This document shows, one piece after another, positions 10,709 through 20,776 of a stretch of DNA of 64,000 nucleotides. Each line of letters opens with the position of its first letter. The first letter of the stretch is position 1. Made by a program: the position numbers and the translations under genes. The notes under the pieces are model-generated. The model had not been told where the DNA came from. It searched no databases and worked only from the letters and a program-made list of their open reading frames with translations. This stretch comes from Phytophthora colocasiae. Its lineage: Eukaryota > Oomycota > Peronosporomycetes > Peronosporales > Peronosporaceae. The stretch lies in the NCBI GenBank assembly GCA_018806915.1, contig JAGKQI010000095.1:806001-870000 (forward strand), in the 5' to 3' direction.

Positions 10709-13208
10709 ATGGTGAAGTTTTTCTGTGTGATCGATGGTGTGGCGGGCAACGCGTTCCCCGTGGATATTGGCGATGACCAGTCGGTGGGGACCTGAAAGAA
10801 GATCAAGGACAAGAAAATGTACCAGTTTCCTGCGGACGAGCTGCAGCTCTCTGGCGAAGAAGGGCGCAGGATGGCTACCAAGTAAGGAACTTCATGCGAT
10901 ACAAAAAGGAGAGCCTGTACCGGGTTTCAAAAGGGTATCACTGGTGGATACAGAGGAAGATCTGTACTCGACCTATTCGATTCGGGATGTGTTGGAGACG
11001 AATGAAATGCCACAGCCTGAAACGCGGCAAATTCACGTGCTGGTGGAGGTTCCGGAGGGGACAGACATCGAGCGCAACAGGGTGACAGTACCGATGGGGC
11101 GTGTTGTGAATGTAAATTCATGTGATGATATCCTCGCATTCTTGGAAAGTGAGATGACCAACAAGGAAGAAACATTGTCAAACCCTCACATTTTGGGTGC
11201 CGAAAGTTTACAGTTTCAATTGGTTGGGAGAGAAGATGCAATTAAGACCGCAGCGAATTGCTTCAACAGAATTATCGACGCTAGTCGCGATATCGGATCA
11301 GATCGCACACAGCGTCCTATACCTGTATGTTCTGGAATTTCGGGTTTGGGAAAAACGCGTATGCTGGAGGAAAGTAACACGATTTTTCAAGAGATGAGAT
11401 TGGACCCCAAGAGCGTTGTTCGTCTCATTGTTCCGTACTTCAATGGATATAGTCCGATACCAGTGGAGCGATCAATGCCTATCCAGGCGTCTTTCTCGTG
11501 GCGGCTTTTGTATCGTTTTTTTCTTGACCAAAACTGCGCGCTTCCATTTGCCGACTGGTTTGAGGCGCGACTGCCTTCTAATGGAGATAATCTGCGGTTT
11601 AGTAAGGCCATCAACGTCATTGAGCGCAAGTTGCGCAAGAGTGCGCAAGGACAAGAGAGATTGTACCTGTATCTTGGCATCGATGATTACCAAAAGATTG
11701 AGAGGCTAAGTACCCTGGAGTAAATACCGGCACATCAATACTACGCCAACTCGTGGAAGCTATAGCAGATTTCCTGTGTGAGAACTCGTCGGGTCTGGTT
11801 GTGCTGCCCATGTTTGCAGGGACAGATTTGGGCATCATTGCATCGGGTTCAATTGCTAATTCGTCGTATTACGTGACAGAGCGGCTCCCTATGACTCTTT
11901 TGACACATGGGCAAGTGGTCACCTTTGTGGAGAGCAATGCAAAATTTGCTGGATATCTGCAAGATAATCAGGTACAAAACCACTTGTTCGCTCTTGGAGG
12001 AGTTCCACGATGGGTTGTCGAGTATGTATTGAACTTGAAGATGTGCTCGGAGCCAGGAACAATAACACCGGAAAGTATCGGCAAGTGCTTTAAGAACGTC
12101 TGGACAAAGTACGTCGATGCTTACATGGATTCAATGGAAACCAAGCAGCTCGTCCGTTTGGCAGCCTTTGCCGTCTCGGGTCGACAAGTTCGACAACAGG
12201 ACAATTTCGATAAGAAATTCAAGTGGTCAAAACTTCGAGATTCCTCGTTATGTGTGCTCAACCCATCATCTGCATCTAAAGATTGCGATGTTCGGGTTCC
12301 CTACGCTCTGTTGCAGAGTATCGCGTCGAGTGATGATATGACAAGCAAGGCAGAAAAATGTTTTACAGCGGCTTTAAGTGACATGGAGAAACTAGTGGAT
12401 TCAGAATTGTTCGTCCGTGAACCGTGGCAGTCGTGGGAGATATTCGGTGCTTGTTTCTATGCGGTGAGGATCAATGCGTTGCTGGTGCTTGGGCACTCGA
12501 CTGTGACGCTGGAAGAGCTTCTGCCAGGGGCGCTGATAGCCGATAACATCTGTGGCATCTCTGTGAAACTGTCTCCGTCAAGAGTGTTCCAATGTAATGA
12601 ACAATTTGGTTTGTCAACCCCCAAAGTCGTTTCACGAAAAAACCACCCATCCGAAAAAAACGACTGGACGTCGAGTGGCAGCATCATTGTGAATGGAGTT
12701 GATGGAGAAGGGGTCGACATTTTCTTCGCTCTGAAGGACGCTCTCTCTGGGGACTTGATTGTCTTTGTCGACCAGCGGAAAAGACGCTTCGGAGCATTTC
12801 AGCCAAGCTCAGCAAAGAGCATCTTCGCCAGCTGAGGAAACACCGCCCCACATTTCTCAGGAAAAACACGCGTTTGGTGGGAGGGGTTATGAATTGTGTT
12901 GCCCCATCAAACCTTCAGACCTATGATGATTGCTTCCTCGTGACGCGAGATGAGACTGAGCGATTTCATGGAGCATTGGCTTATCATCCAGCGTGTTCAC
13001 CTCTCGTCCCAATTTATTCGGCTAACAAAACAGCCCTCATGTCGGTGCTCATTGGCAGCGAGGCACATAAAAAGCTGCAGAAGAAATTATAAGGAAGAGG
13101 AACGAACCTAGCGGAGGATTCATCGATTTCGGTGCAATGCGTTCGCGTTTCAAACACATGAAGTTGGAAGTTGAGATTGACTGTAACTTCGCAGTTTTGA
13201 CGCGTTGA
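10709..13208 (+). pseudogene. Crinkler (CRN) effector, NTPase type, decayed left copy
   Basis: The start MVKFF matches the CRN header domain, a ubiquitin-like secretion and translocation module. Compared with the inverted copy at 43189-45709, this copy has lost bases in short runs: G run near 10788 and A run near 10796 (leaving a stop soon after the start), CT repeat near 10853, C run near 11713, A run near 12817, and four A near 13070. A 9-base in-frame segment is also missing near 12925. Between these breaks, long open segments remain (10734-11723, 11753-12835), with the P-loop GISGLGKT, a Walker-B-like strand ending GIDD, and the C-terminal nuclease-like region near 12680-12790. CRN proteins of this build are thought to act in host cells as NTPase plus nuclease effectors. 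All disruptions are small indels in repeats, so assembly error is a real alternative to decay. Confidence 0.85.
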
Positions 13209-13335
13209 CAGCATCTATCCTCGTTGGCGTTGTTGCTGACAATACGAATACAAACCAGTAATCGAGACTCAACGTCAATTCTATCTTTTCGTGCCTTGTC
13301 TTGATAATCCTTGTCAAGTAAATGGCGTTGTACGA
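13209..13335 (+). other. Inner end of the left arm of the large inverted repeat
   Basis: Sequence after the CRN stop codon still matches the inverted copy (43069-43188) up to about 13335, where similarity stops within a few bases. In one frame both sides read into a segment that looks like the N-terminal side of the helicase relic which follows on the left only. The breakpoint of the duplication therefore seems to lie inside that relic. Confidence 0.7.
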
Positions 13336-13970
13336 TCTGACTTGCGCCCAGTACTAGTCGATTACTTGAAGCGTATTATTTGTTTCAATCACTCTAAGAG
13401 GTACCAGTGGTTGATGGAATATATTGGCAGCCTTTGTCACTATCCTTTGTCACTATCCAGACAGCAAAGCAAAGGTTATGCTCGTGTTATATTCAATGGA
13501 GAAGCAGATTGGAAAGTCGAACTTCTTTAACCTCCTTACTAGTCTTCTGGGAACGGCAAATACTCGCATGACTCAGCATCTCACCAATATCTTTGGAGAG
13601 CGTGGATCACCGCAACTTTGCCATAAGAAATTCAATTGCTGGTTTGAGGGAATAGCAGGCGACAAGCGCTCATTTCGTAATGGTGTCTTGAGTGAATGAA
13701 GTCTGCTATCACCGATTCCGTGCAATCTAGTCGAAAACTCTACCATGATGAAGAGGTACATGGGAACATCACTGAATTTATGTGTGCTTCCAACAACTTG
13801 ATTGGCATCGTCGAAGACAAGATGACAATTTTTGATGTAAATTCAGCAGAACAGCACAATGTCTATTATGGCGAGTTGATGGATGATGTGATCAAGAATG
13901 AAAATGAGATGAAGAAATTCTACACATATTTGAAGAGGTTTGCCAATCCCAAGCGAAAATCTTTCCTCAG
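13336..13970 (+). pseudogene. Relic of a viral-type superfamily 3 (D5-like) helicase
   Basis: Three open pieces in two frames (to 13530, 13424-13699, 13696-13970) together resemble the ATPase core of SF3 helicases from large DNA viruses and related elements: an aromatic-rich helix before the P-loop, a P-loop-like EKQIGKS at about 13503-13523, a segment with a conserved Lys and Thr near MKSAIT, a sensor-like ASNN near 13790, and a tail rich in Lys and Tyr ending near 13960. The glutamate expected in Walker B is not visible. A 13-base tandem duplication (CTTTGTCACTATC twice, about 13431-13457) coincides with the first frame change. No neighbouring virus hallmark gene is seen, so this is an old isolated fragment. 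Family assignment rests on motif order; confidence is moderate. Confidence 0.5.
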
Positions 13971-14053
13971 AACTCGTCTAGTTGCCAAGCATCAATTTCG
14001 ATATCGATTCACATCAGTCAGCCACCTTCGTGTCCGCCTCCATCCCTTCTTCC

Positions 14054-14060
14054 TCATTCC
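14054..14060 (+). promoter_or_regulatory. Oomycete initiator-like element (TCATTCC) of the kinase-type CRN gene
   Basis: TCATTCC ends 15 nt before the ATG at 14076 and matches the initiator consensus of oomycete genes. The same motif at nearly the same spacing precedes the other CRN copies. Confidence 0.45.
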
Positions 14061-14075
14061 AGAATCTGAGGGAAG

Positions 14076-15841
14076 ATGGTGGGGCTTTTCTGTGCGATCG
14101 TTGGTGAGGCTGGAAGCGCGTTCGAGGTGGACATCGCTGAAGACGCTTCGGTGTCGGCGTTGAAGGACAGGATCAAGGAGAAGAATGAAGACATCAAGGG
14201 TCCTGCGCGTGACCTGCAGCTTTTCCTGGCGATGACAGAGGACGGCATGTGGCTAGGGCTAGACGAGGCTGGCGCAGCATCAGTGGCGCTCGATAACGGG
14301 GGGCACCCTCAACACTTAAACAGGAAGCTTGTGGAGATGGGATCGATGAAACGTATCAACAAGTGCGTCGGAAAGCTCCCAGATCAGGACCAAGTTCACG
14401 TGCTGGTGAAGGTTCCTCTGGGTAATTCAAAGCGGCAATGGGTAGTGGAACTCCCACCTGACGAGTTCGATGTGAAGCGACAGAGAGTTGAGCATATCAC
14501 GACCCTCGCGGAGCTATGGGAGTACTCGGAGTTGCAACTGGAGGTTTGCCTGCTCCACACCAGCTGAAAGAGCTCCTCCAGAAGCCATTGCCGTTCAAGC
14601 TGACGCTGCGCGATCCAGTGGCTGCCGAAGGTGTCTTCAATCCGGATGGTCCACTCCTTACATGCCCGGTTCTCACGCTGTTGATGGACAATTTTCTGTA
14701 TTTGTGTAGCTCTCCTCCACCTGAAGCGTCGGAGAATTCATGGCAAGAGTACTATAATGCATTGCTCCGGATTCCGAACTCCATGTGCCGCGACAAGGGC
14801 TTCAGATTTCGAGGATGCAGACATTTCGCCGATGAAACAGAAACTACCATTCCACGAAAGCGACCGGACTACATCCTCCTATACAAGGGACTCGTCTTGT
14901 TGCGTGGAGAAGAAAATAATTCTTTAGTGCAAATATCTACGGCACGTGGGGAGTTAACTTCCAAGATGCGCCGGTGGAACGTGATGTTTTATGGGGATCT
15001 CCCGTACATTTTGGGTTACGCTACTGCCAGGGATGATATACAAGTGGTCGCAATCGAAAGATCCGACGGACCGTGTCGCGCAACTGAAATACTTAACTTT
15101 AGCGTCTACGAGGATAAAGCTGGTACGCTGAAGGTGTTTTACAACTTGGCGTTGTTGCTCCACCAGATGGCCAAGTTGACGAAGCGATCGTATGTGTGTG
15201 GTCTCGAGCCATTCGTACCCGATGAGAACGAGAAGCGGAAGATCGTGTTGCTGGATGGTTATATCGAACGGACGATCAAACGTACACAGAGCTGTGGTGA
15301 AATGGACGTTGAGCGACTCAAAAGCGTATACGAGACTCTGCAAGGATTAGATCAAAGCAGCTCCGTGACACATTTGCAGACCGTGGAAAAGTTGTCGAAG
15401 AAGCGAGACGGCCGTTTGGTCGTGGAACTGTCTCCGATTGGTTATGTGCGACTTCCAACAATCGATGAGCTGAGCGAGTGGTTGCGACACATGCTGACAG
15501 CATTGAAGTATTGGCACGGGTGCGGGTACTGCCACGGTGATATTCGTTGGCGTAACATTGTGCAGGTGCCGATCTCTGCATTCAGTTATTGGGTGTTGAT
15601 CGACATGGATGAGTCACGCCAACATAACACAACGATTATTCAGTGGAACCATCAGTATAATGGTCACAAACTACGATTCCAGCACGACTTGTGTCAGCTT
15701 GGTCACCTGATGGAGGAGCTTCCCTTCGAGTTATCCTACGATCAGAAGACTATGCAAGCGATGCTTCTATCGGCGGTAGATACGCCAGATATGACGGCGG
15801 AGGGTGCGCTCACCACCCTGAGGAGCACTTCTAGATATTAA
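14076..15841 (+). pseudogene. Crinkler (CRN) effector with nuclease-like and kinase-like C-terminal domains, one frameshift
   Basis: The first segment (14076-14567) has the CRN header: MVGLFCAIVG start, the LFLA motif near residue 49, and HVLV near residue 109 closing the DWL-type region. The frame changes at about 14540 and a long second segment runs to a stop at 15841. That segment carries a PD-(D/E)xK-like pattern (RPDY, then GEEN about 15 residues on, around 14860-14925) with Asn where Lys is expected. It then has a protein-kinase-like catalytic loop HGDIRWRN at about 15533-15556 and an IDMDES stretch in place of DFG. This nuclease plus kinase order is one known CRN architecture and the kinase resembles the CRN8 type. 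Effectors of this type are thought to act in plant nuclei. Either a pseudogene or a sequencing indel; the rest is intact. Confidence 0.82.
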
Positions 15842-16745
15842 AAGTTGGTTCCGAAAATTTTGGAACCCGAGCACCGCGGGTAAATTCCGCATTAACTCCA
15901 TCACAAAGATGAAGGCGCATTCCAAACGCCCTTCACTGGTCAGTCGGAATAAATCCAAGCTCCGAAGTTTGTCCACTGTCAAAACACCAATGACGTCCGT
16001 CACATCATATCAACGTTGCGATATAATTGCGGACACACGATCGAACAGACCCGGATCTACATGCTTTAGCTCGTCATTCACCTTTTTAATAACGGAGATT
16101 GGGTCCAATTCCTCCACATGCGCTCCTTCCTGCTGCAACATCAGGTCCAATGTCGACCATATCTCCCACCAACAGTTTCTTGGTCGGTGTTTCTGGTTTG
16201 AAAATGTCCTTACCATCTAAAGCAGGTGGAACCAGATACAATCGCTTCTGGGGAGATCCTGCAAGCGCTTCAGTAACAGGCTTATCAATTGTTGTCGAGC
16301 ACACACAAACAGTGAATGTTCTCGATGAATTCAAAAAGCCGCAGACCGAACGCATTGCCCTATTAAAAAGGTCAGTCTTTGGAGCCGTCGTTCATGTGCT
16401 GAAACGCATCCACACACAAAATCACAGCACGTCGTTCTTCTCCAATTTGGCCAGAATGCGAATCACTTCCGAGACGCTGCTCAGTAATTGTTTGCAAATG
16501 ATAAGAAAAAATATCCAAATGTCGTGTCCCCTGTCCATAGATGGCTTCTCCATTCTGTCGATGAGCATTTGATCCTTGGTTCGTACGGCAGCTTCATAAT
16601 ACAGCAATCCTTTCATTTCGTCTAGCATGCGCGATTCCCTGTCCCAGGCCCGCTCATCATCAAAATTTGATGGACGCACTTTTCCAGGCGTTGTAATGAC
16701 CGACCAACGCCTTGATATTTCCACGTGGATCCATGACTCGAACAA
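15767..16745 (-). pseudogene. Broken NTPase-like protein, possibly the C-terminal part of a CRN
   Basis: Several minus-strand segments in different frames join in order: 16745-16422, about 16440-16360, 16355-16086, 16216-16010 and 16003-15767. They include a hydrophobic strand ending VDAFQH (Walker-B-like) near 16400, then a stretch on short-range Thr/Ser (CSTTIDKPV) and a KRLYLVPPALDG segment similar in tone to the ATPase domain of CRN proteins. No header, P-loop or start could be found, so the 5' end is missing or mutated beyond recognition. It is convergent with the kinase-type CRN and only about 70 bases away. Assignment to CRN is tentative; an unrelated STAND-like NTPase is the main alternative. 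Confidence 0.4.
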
Positions 16746-16899
16746 CGTTCCACGATAGAGAACTCAATAGTTCTACCCGTTGCCGCTCTGGCTTACTCAG
16801 AGGAACTGCCTAGAATGCTAGACACAGAGGCCTGTGAAGTCTTAGTGTTGCTTGCAGAACCATTCCCTTGGCAATAGCACTAGTCGTAATCTGAGCACA

Positions 16900-17605
16900 A
16901 CACACAATATTTAGCTACCAAGTACAAACGATATCGACACGGTATGAGGAACATACGCTTGGCAGAATGTATCCAGCGATCGCCTCGACAGTACGAGCAA
17001 GCTCCCCGCGGTTGATAAGCCCCGGTCGAAAAATCGAAGTTCTTTTAAACGCCAAGTTCTTGATGTTCTCCCCCACTTCACCCTTCGTCTGTGGGTACAA
17101 GAACCAGAAAAGCACACGTCAAGAAGAATATCCTAAATACCTAACACTCTACTGTACACCAGGGATGTCAAAAGACCAAAGTACGGCACTCCTGCATTCT
17201 TCACATACTCGGCAAACTTGCTCGAGATCCACTATTTCAGTTATCCAAAAATTAGTTCCCTGATGCCATCCCAAATGTTAAAATTCCTCAAACCTTTGCG
17301 AAAAGCTTCGGCCGATCCCGCATCTTTACGAGTTGTGCCTAAACTCGAGAATGCTGCATCCACTTCGCCAGGGATTTTCTTCTAGTCCGCGACGCAGTTC
17401 TTCAAAGTTCACGGGAATAATTCGCGGCTTGGTTTGAGCTGCAGTCACGTCCATCGAAGGAAACGCATCCCCCCACTGAGTTTCTGAGACTTCTCGACGC
17501 GTAAGAGCAATCACTTTAGAACACGAAGAGGATTGCACCAGTTCGGCCACCAGTTCGCGACCGACGAAGCCTCCAAAAACCACAATTCGTATAAATTGGC
17601 CGGAC
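16900..17605 (-). pseudogene. Relic of a TIP30/HTATIP2-like NAD(P)-binding oxidoreductase
   Basis: Reading from 17605 down, a Rossmann start (IRIVVFGG-FVGREL, with the usual GATG shortened) is followed by helix LVAELVQSS, strand VIALTRRE, and further down SSLGTTRKDAGSAEAF, YVKNAGVPYFGLLTS, WFLYPQTKGEVGENI (the YxxxK pair of atypical SDRs) and TSIFRPGLI. This is the order found in HTATIP2/TIP30-like proteins. At least three frame changes (near 17385, 17240 and 17170) and a likely intron (about 17222-17290) separate the parts, and the segment between LLTS and WFLYP is too short. I read it as a decayed host gene. Family identity is fairly secure, function in this organism is not. Confidence 0.65.
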
Positions 17606-17678
17606 AGAGAAGTACATTGAATTCTTTAACTAACGCGACGAGAAGTGTAATCTTCTTCTTCAAAAGACGAACGCCAAC

Positions 17679-17796
17679 TTACACGCAACTGCTGCTGTCG
17701 GCCACGAACGTGCCGTCCGAGTTCTCGCAGCCACAGTCACCCGTTGTTGGGTCCTTGATACATCCAGTGCCCACGCCGGTATCAGTGCCATTGCCA
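17679..17796 (-). CDS. Possible last exon of a small Gly/Cys-rich protein
   Basis: A minus-strand segment preceded by a good acceptor (TTACAG at 17797-17802) reads about 38 residues rich in Gly, Thr, Asp and Cys (GTGC, GDCGCEN, SSSCV) and stops at 17679. A donor-like GTGAG lies at about 17860, giving an intron of about 65 nt. The upstream exon could not be matched in phase, so the gene model is incomplete. It might be a secreted or repeat-type surface protein; no family is recognised. Confidence 0.25.
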
Positions 17797-18060
17797 CTGT
17801 AACCACGAAATACAAACATAAGTATCTTTCAGCAAAAGAATCACATCGTTATCCTTTCTCACCTCCAGAGCAGTCGTCGTTGTCCTCCATACACCGATTG
17901 ACAGAATGCATGGTCCATATAAAAAGGGCGCCCGTGATATAGAATTGTGTACACATATTGTTATCAACCAATCAAATCACCCGTCGCAGCGTTCAATCGC
18001 TAAAATAAAACTCCACTAGCCACTCGATAAAACGGAGGTCTCCACCAGCCACTCGATAAA

Positions 18061-19231
18061 ATGGAGACAGCGGACGAGGAGTCCTCGCAGACCCCACCAC
18101 CCGCGACAGTATTGCAGGAGGGGAGGTTGCCATCACAGGCCTCCTTGAGGAGGTGTACGCGCCAGCCAAACAACGCCGCATGCACTACACAATAAGAGAA
18201 AAACGGCGTGTCCTCTTAGCGATAGAGGGCTAAGCCAACGAAAAGCTGCACAAGAGCAACAAATTCCGCGGAGGACCATCAATAACTGGCGCAAGATCAA
18301 GGATGATATATTTTCGTTTAAAGGCAGCGAGAAGACGCTGTCTCAAGCGCCAGGTCGTCCCGAAATTATCCCATTTCGGGGTGAACTTATCGTCTTCATG
18401 AAAGATGCACGCCGTGAGTCCCAGCCGCTGACGGTCACGTTGATGGCTGCCTACATTCGCGAGGAGCACCCGGGGTGGCTGGACAGCTACTCAAAGGTAA
18501 AGAAGGACGAGAATACGGCTTATAAGTCTTTACAACGGTTGCTCCAACGTTTCGCGTACCGGCACGGCTTCGTGCAGCGCACTCCGCACGGTTTGAAGGT
18601 ACTAACATGATGTACTTTGTATGATATTGTAAGCTAACAGAATATTTTTATTTTACGTTAATCTAGGAAAAGCTAGAGGACCTAGTGGAGATTCAGGACA
18701 ATTTTGCTAAGTTTTTCCAGGCCAACTATTGCGGCTATTCTGCCAGTCAAGTTTTTAACTGTGATGAAACAGGTATTTACTTTGATGCACCACCGGGAAA
18801 AATATTGGCGGAAAAGGGCAAGTCGTCAGCCATAACGGCTCAACAAAAGCACTCGGCTCGATTGACTGCGGTATGCACAATTCGTGCTGATGGTGTCAAG
18901 CTGCCATTGCTATTTATTTTGCGAGGGGAACCGAACGGAACCATCGAGATGGAAGAATTGCCAACATACCCCCAAGGTGAGTCTTTTAAATTTGTTTTAT
19001 TTCGTTTATTTATACTTACTGTTTAGACATGTAGGTCATGTGTATACTGTACAGACAAAAGCATGGATGGACTCTCGCGTGTGGAAGCTTTACCTACGCT
19101 CGCTTCTGCAGCAGCACATTACGCCCTCGGCTCTACTACTCGTAGATAACTTAGAGTGTCATGTCTCGGGCGTATCGAAAGCTATAGTTTCGGAGGAACT
19201 TGGCGCTGTTCTACAGCCATTGCCTAAAAAC
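18061..19231 (+). pseudogene. pogo/Tc5-like transposase, 5' part (interrupted by Gypsy element)
   Basis: Open reading starts at the ATG at 18061; a frame change and an in-frame stop around 18170-18230 break the N-terminal DNA-binding part. The later segment has a CENP-B/Tc5-type helix region (18330-18600), then after an intron (18599-18666, GT..AG) the DDE core: NCDETG near 18757 and, after a second intron (about 18977-19034), LLVDNLECH near 19140. The reading frame runs to the AAAC at 19228-19231 and resumes at 35338 with QPLDVG, the motif that normally follows in this family. The gene therefore predates the 16-kb retrotransposon inserted in it. Terminal inverted repeats of this element were not found. 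Confidence 0.8.
18599..18666 (+). other. Intron in pogo-like transposase
   Basis: Begins GTACTA and ends TCTAG, 68 nt, A/T-rich. Removing it joins HGLK to EKLEDL in frame, which matches the continuity of the transposase domain. Confidence 0.7.
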
Positions 19232-20673
19232 TGTGGTGGAGCGGATCTGGCCTAAATCTGGTTGAGGCCGATCGCGATCGCCACTTGCGCCCAGACACCG
19301 ACTAACGGAGGGGGTCCCCCGATGATCCGTGATCTTGTTGCGTGTAGTGTTCACCTTGTGTACCCGTCGGTAGGCGGGTTACGCTCTTCCAGGTAACTTC
19401 TGAAGATGTCTTGGGACGAGAAGAAGGTCTTGGGTGACGCAGGGGTTTGAGGCGGCGTGGAAGTTCTTCACTCCACCTCGGGGTACTTGATCCCGGTCGT
19501 AGGCGAGTTCTCGAGCCTTGATCCGGGTGCCTGGTTCGTGATCCAGGTCTTCCAATAGTCCAGTATTAGGGATTCGGTCCCTCCTTTACGTTGCTTGCCG
19601 CTTCCGATAGCGGGGATCTTGAGGGGGCGAGATTCGACGGGATCGTTAGGCCAAACAACCAATTCCTTCTGATCCGATGTATGCACTTAAAGGATAGTTC
19701 ACTAGATAGGGCAAAGCTGGCCAATATATTATCCAGACTTAACCGCTATACTAGGTCACGTATCCTTACCTTCCTGACGCTTGTAGGGCCAATGTAGTTC
19801 CCGGTTCCAGGCGTAGCGAAGACACTTGAGTGGTTCAGGGCAAATTCGAGTCTCCTTATGGTTATTCCTATGCCTACTAATCCCATCCTGATTTACTATC
19901 CTACGATCACATGACACTGGCTACAGAGCTGATCCTAAGCTTGATTCCCCTAACCCTGATCTTGAGCCGATTCCGTACTTAACCGAAGCTTGATCTCGCA
20001 CTTAACCGAAGCTTGATCTCGTACTTAACCGAAGCTTGATCTCGCACTTAACCGAAGCTTGATCTCGCACTTAACCGAAGCTTGATCTCGCACTTAACCG
20101 AAGCTTGATCTCGCACTTAACCGAAGCTTGATCTCGCACTTAATCGGGACTTGATCGCTGCCTGATCCCGCTTGGTGATCGCTTCAAAGAATCCGGATCA
20201 GGCCACAAGAAGAGTCTGCGTCGCGCCTGGGGTTGACCTTGATCCGGAGCTGATCTCGTACTTATACGGGAGAGGATCATTGCGCGATCTTGCGTGATCT
20301 CGCTTCGTCGCCGCCCGGGGAAGTTGGATCGTGCTGTTAGAGGCTTCGGGGCGCCAGGGTAAGCTGACCATGCTCGCTTGGGGCCCCGTCATCGTTGATC
20401 GCGCGAGAACATCCTTGATTTCCCATTCTTCCTCCGGCAGGATTCGGATCACCCACGAACACCACGGCAGGATTCGGATCACCCACGAACACCGCTCCAC
20501 CTGCTTCTTCGCCGGTGTCTCCGTTGCCTGTTCCCGGCGGGACCCATCGTACCTTCGTCTGATTCGACCCAGATCTGGCGATCACAGGTCCCCCTTGTCG
20601 CTCGTTCCGACTCTATTCGGGTTCGTGGCTGACATCGCCTCTCCGGGAAAAATTTTTCGTCCGCTTCACCACA
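19232..20673 (-). repeat. LTR of the Gypsy element (3' LTR in element orientation)
   Basis: Starts TGTGGTGGAGCGG and ends CCGCTTCACCACA, so its ends form a short inverted repeat. Contains seven copies of a 23-bp repeat (core TTAACCGAAGCTTGATCTCG, about 19979-20140), a direct duplication of a 30-bp segment near 20440-20500, and a high density of GATC. The 72-residue and 68-residue ORFs in it recur in the other LTR and are not credible genes. Confidence 0.95.
19979..20140 (+). repeat. 23-bp tandem repeat in LTR, 7 copies
   Basis: Core TTAACCGAAGCTTGATCTCG followed by CAC or TAC, seven copies plus a degenerate eighth. The other LTR has nine copies (34592-34798), accounting for most of the length difference between the LTRs. 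Confidence 0.95.
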
Positions 20674-20682
20674 TCCGCCCCC
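20674..20682 (-). other. Polypurine tract of the Gypsy element
   Basis: On the minus strand the sequence GGGGGCGGA directly abuts the TG of the 3' LTR, the position and composition expected of the primer for plus-strand DNA synthesis. Confidence 0.7.
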
Positions 20683-20776
20683 AGCACGTAAGTTGAGCTG
20701 CCGCAGCTCACTTCGGGTTTATTTCCACATTCACCACCTGGAACACAAGTCGTTCAAGCGCCACCACTTTCTCGAA

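Noticed and set aside
17990..18062. Direct repeat CCACTCGATAAAA (twice) as terminal repeat of the pogo-like transposon
   Set aside because: It is a direct, not inverted, repeat and has no counterpart after 35547.
19468..19797. ORFs of 72 and 68 codons in the LTRs (also 34082-34411)
   Set aside because: Present in both LTRs by duplication, overlapping on opposite strands, no protein features.
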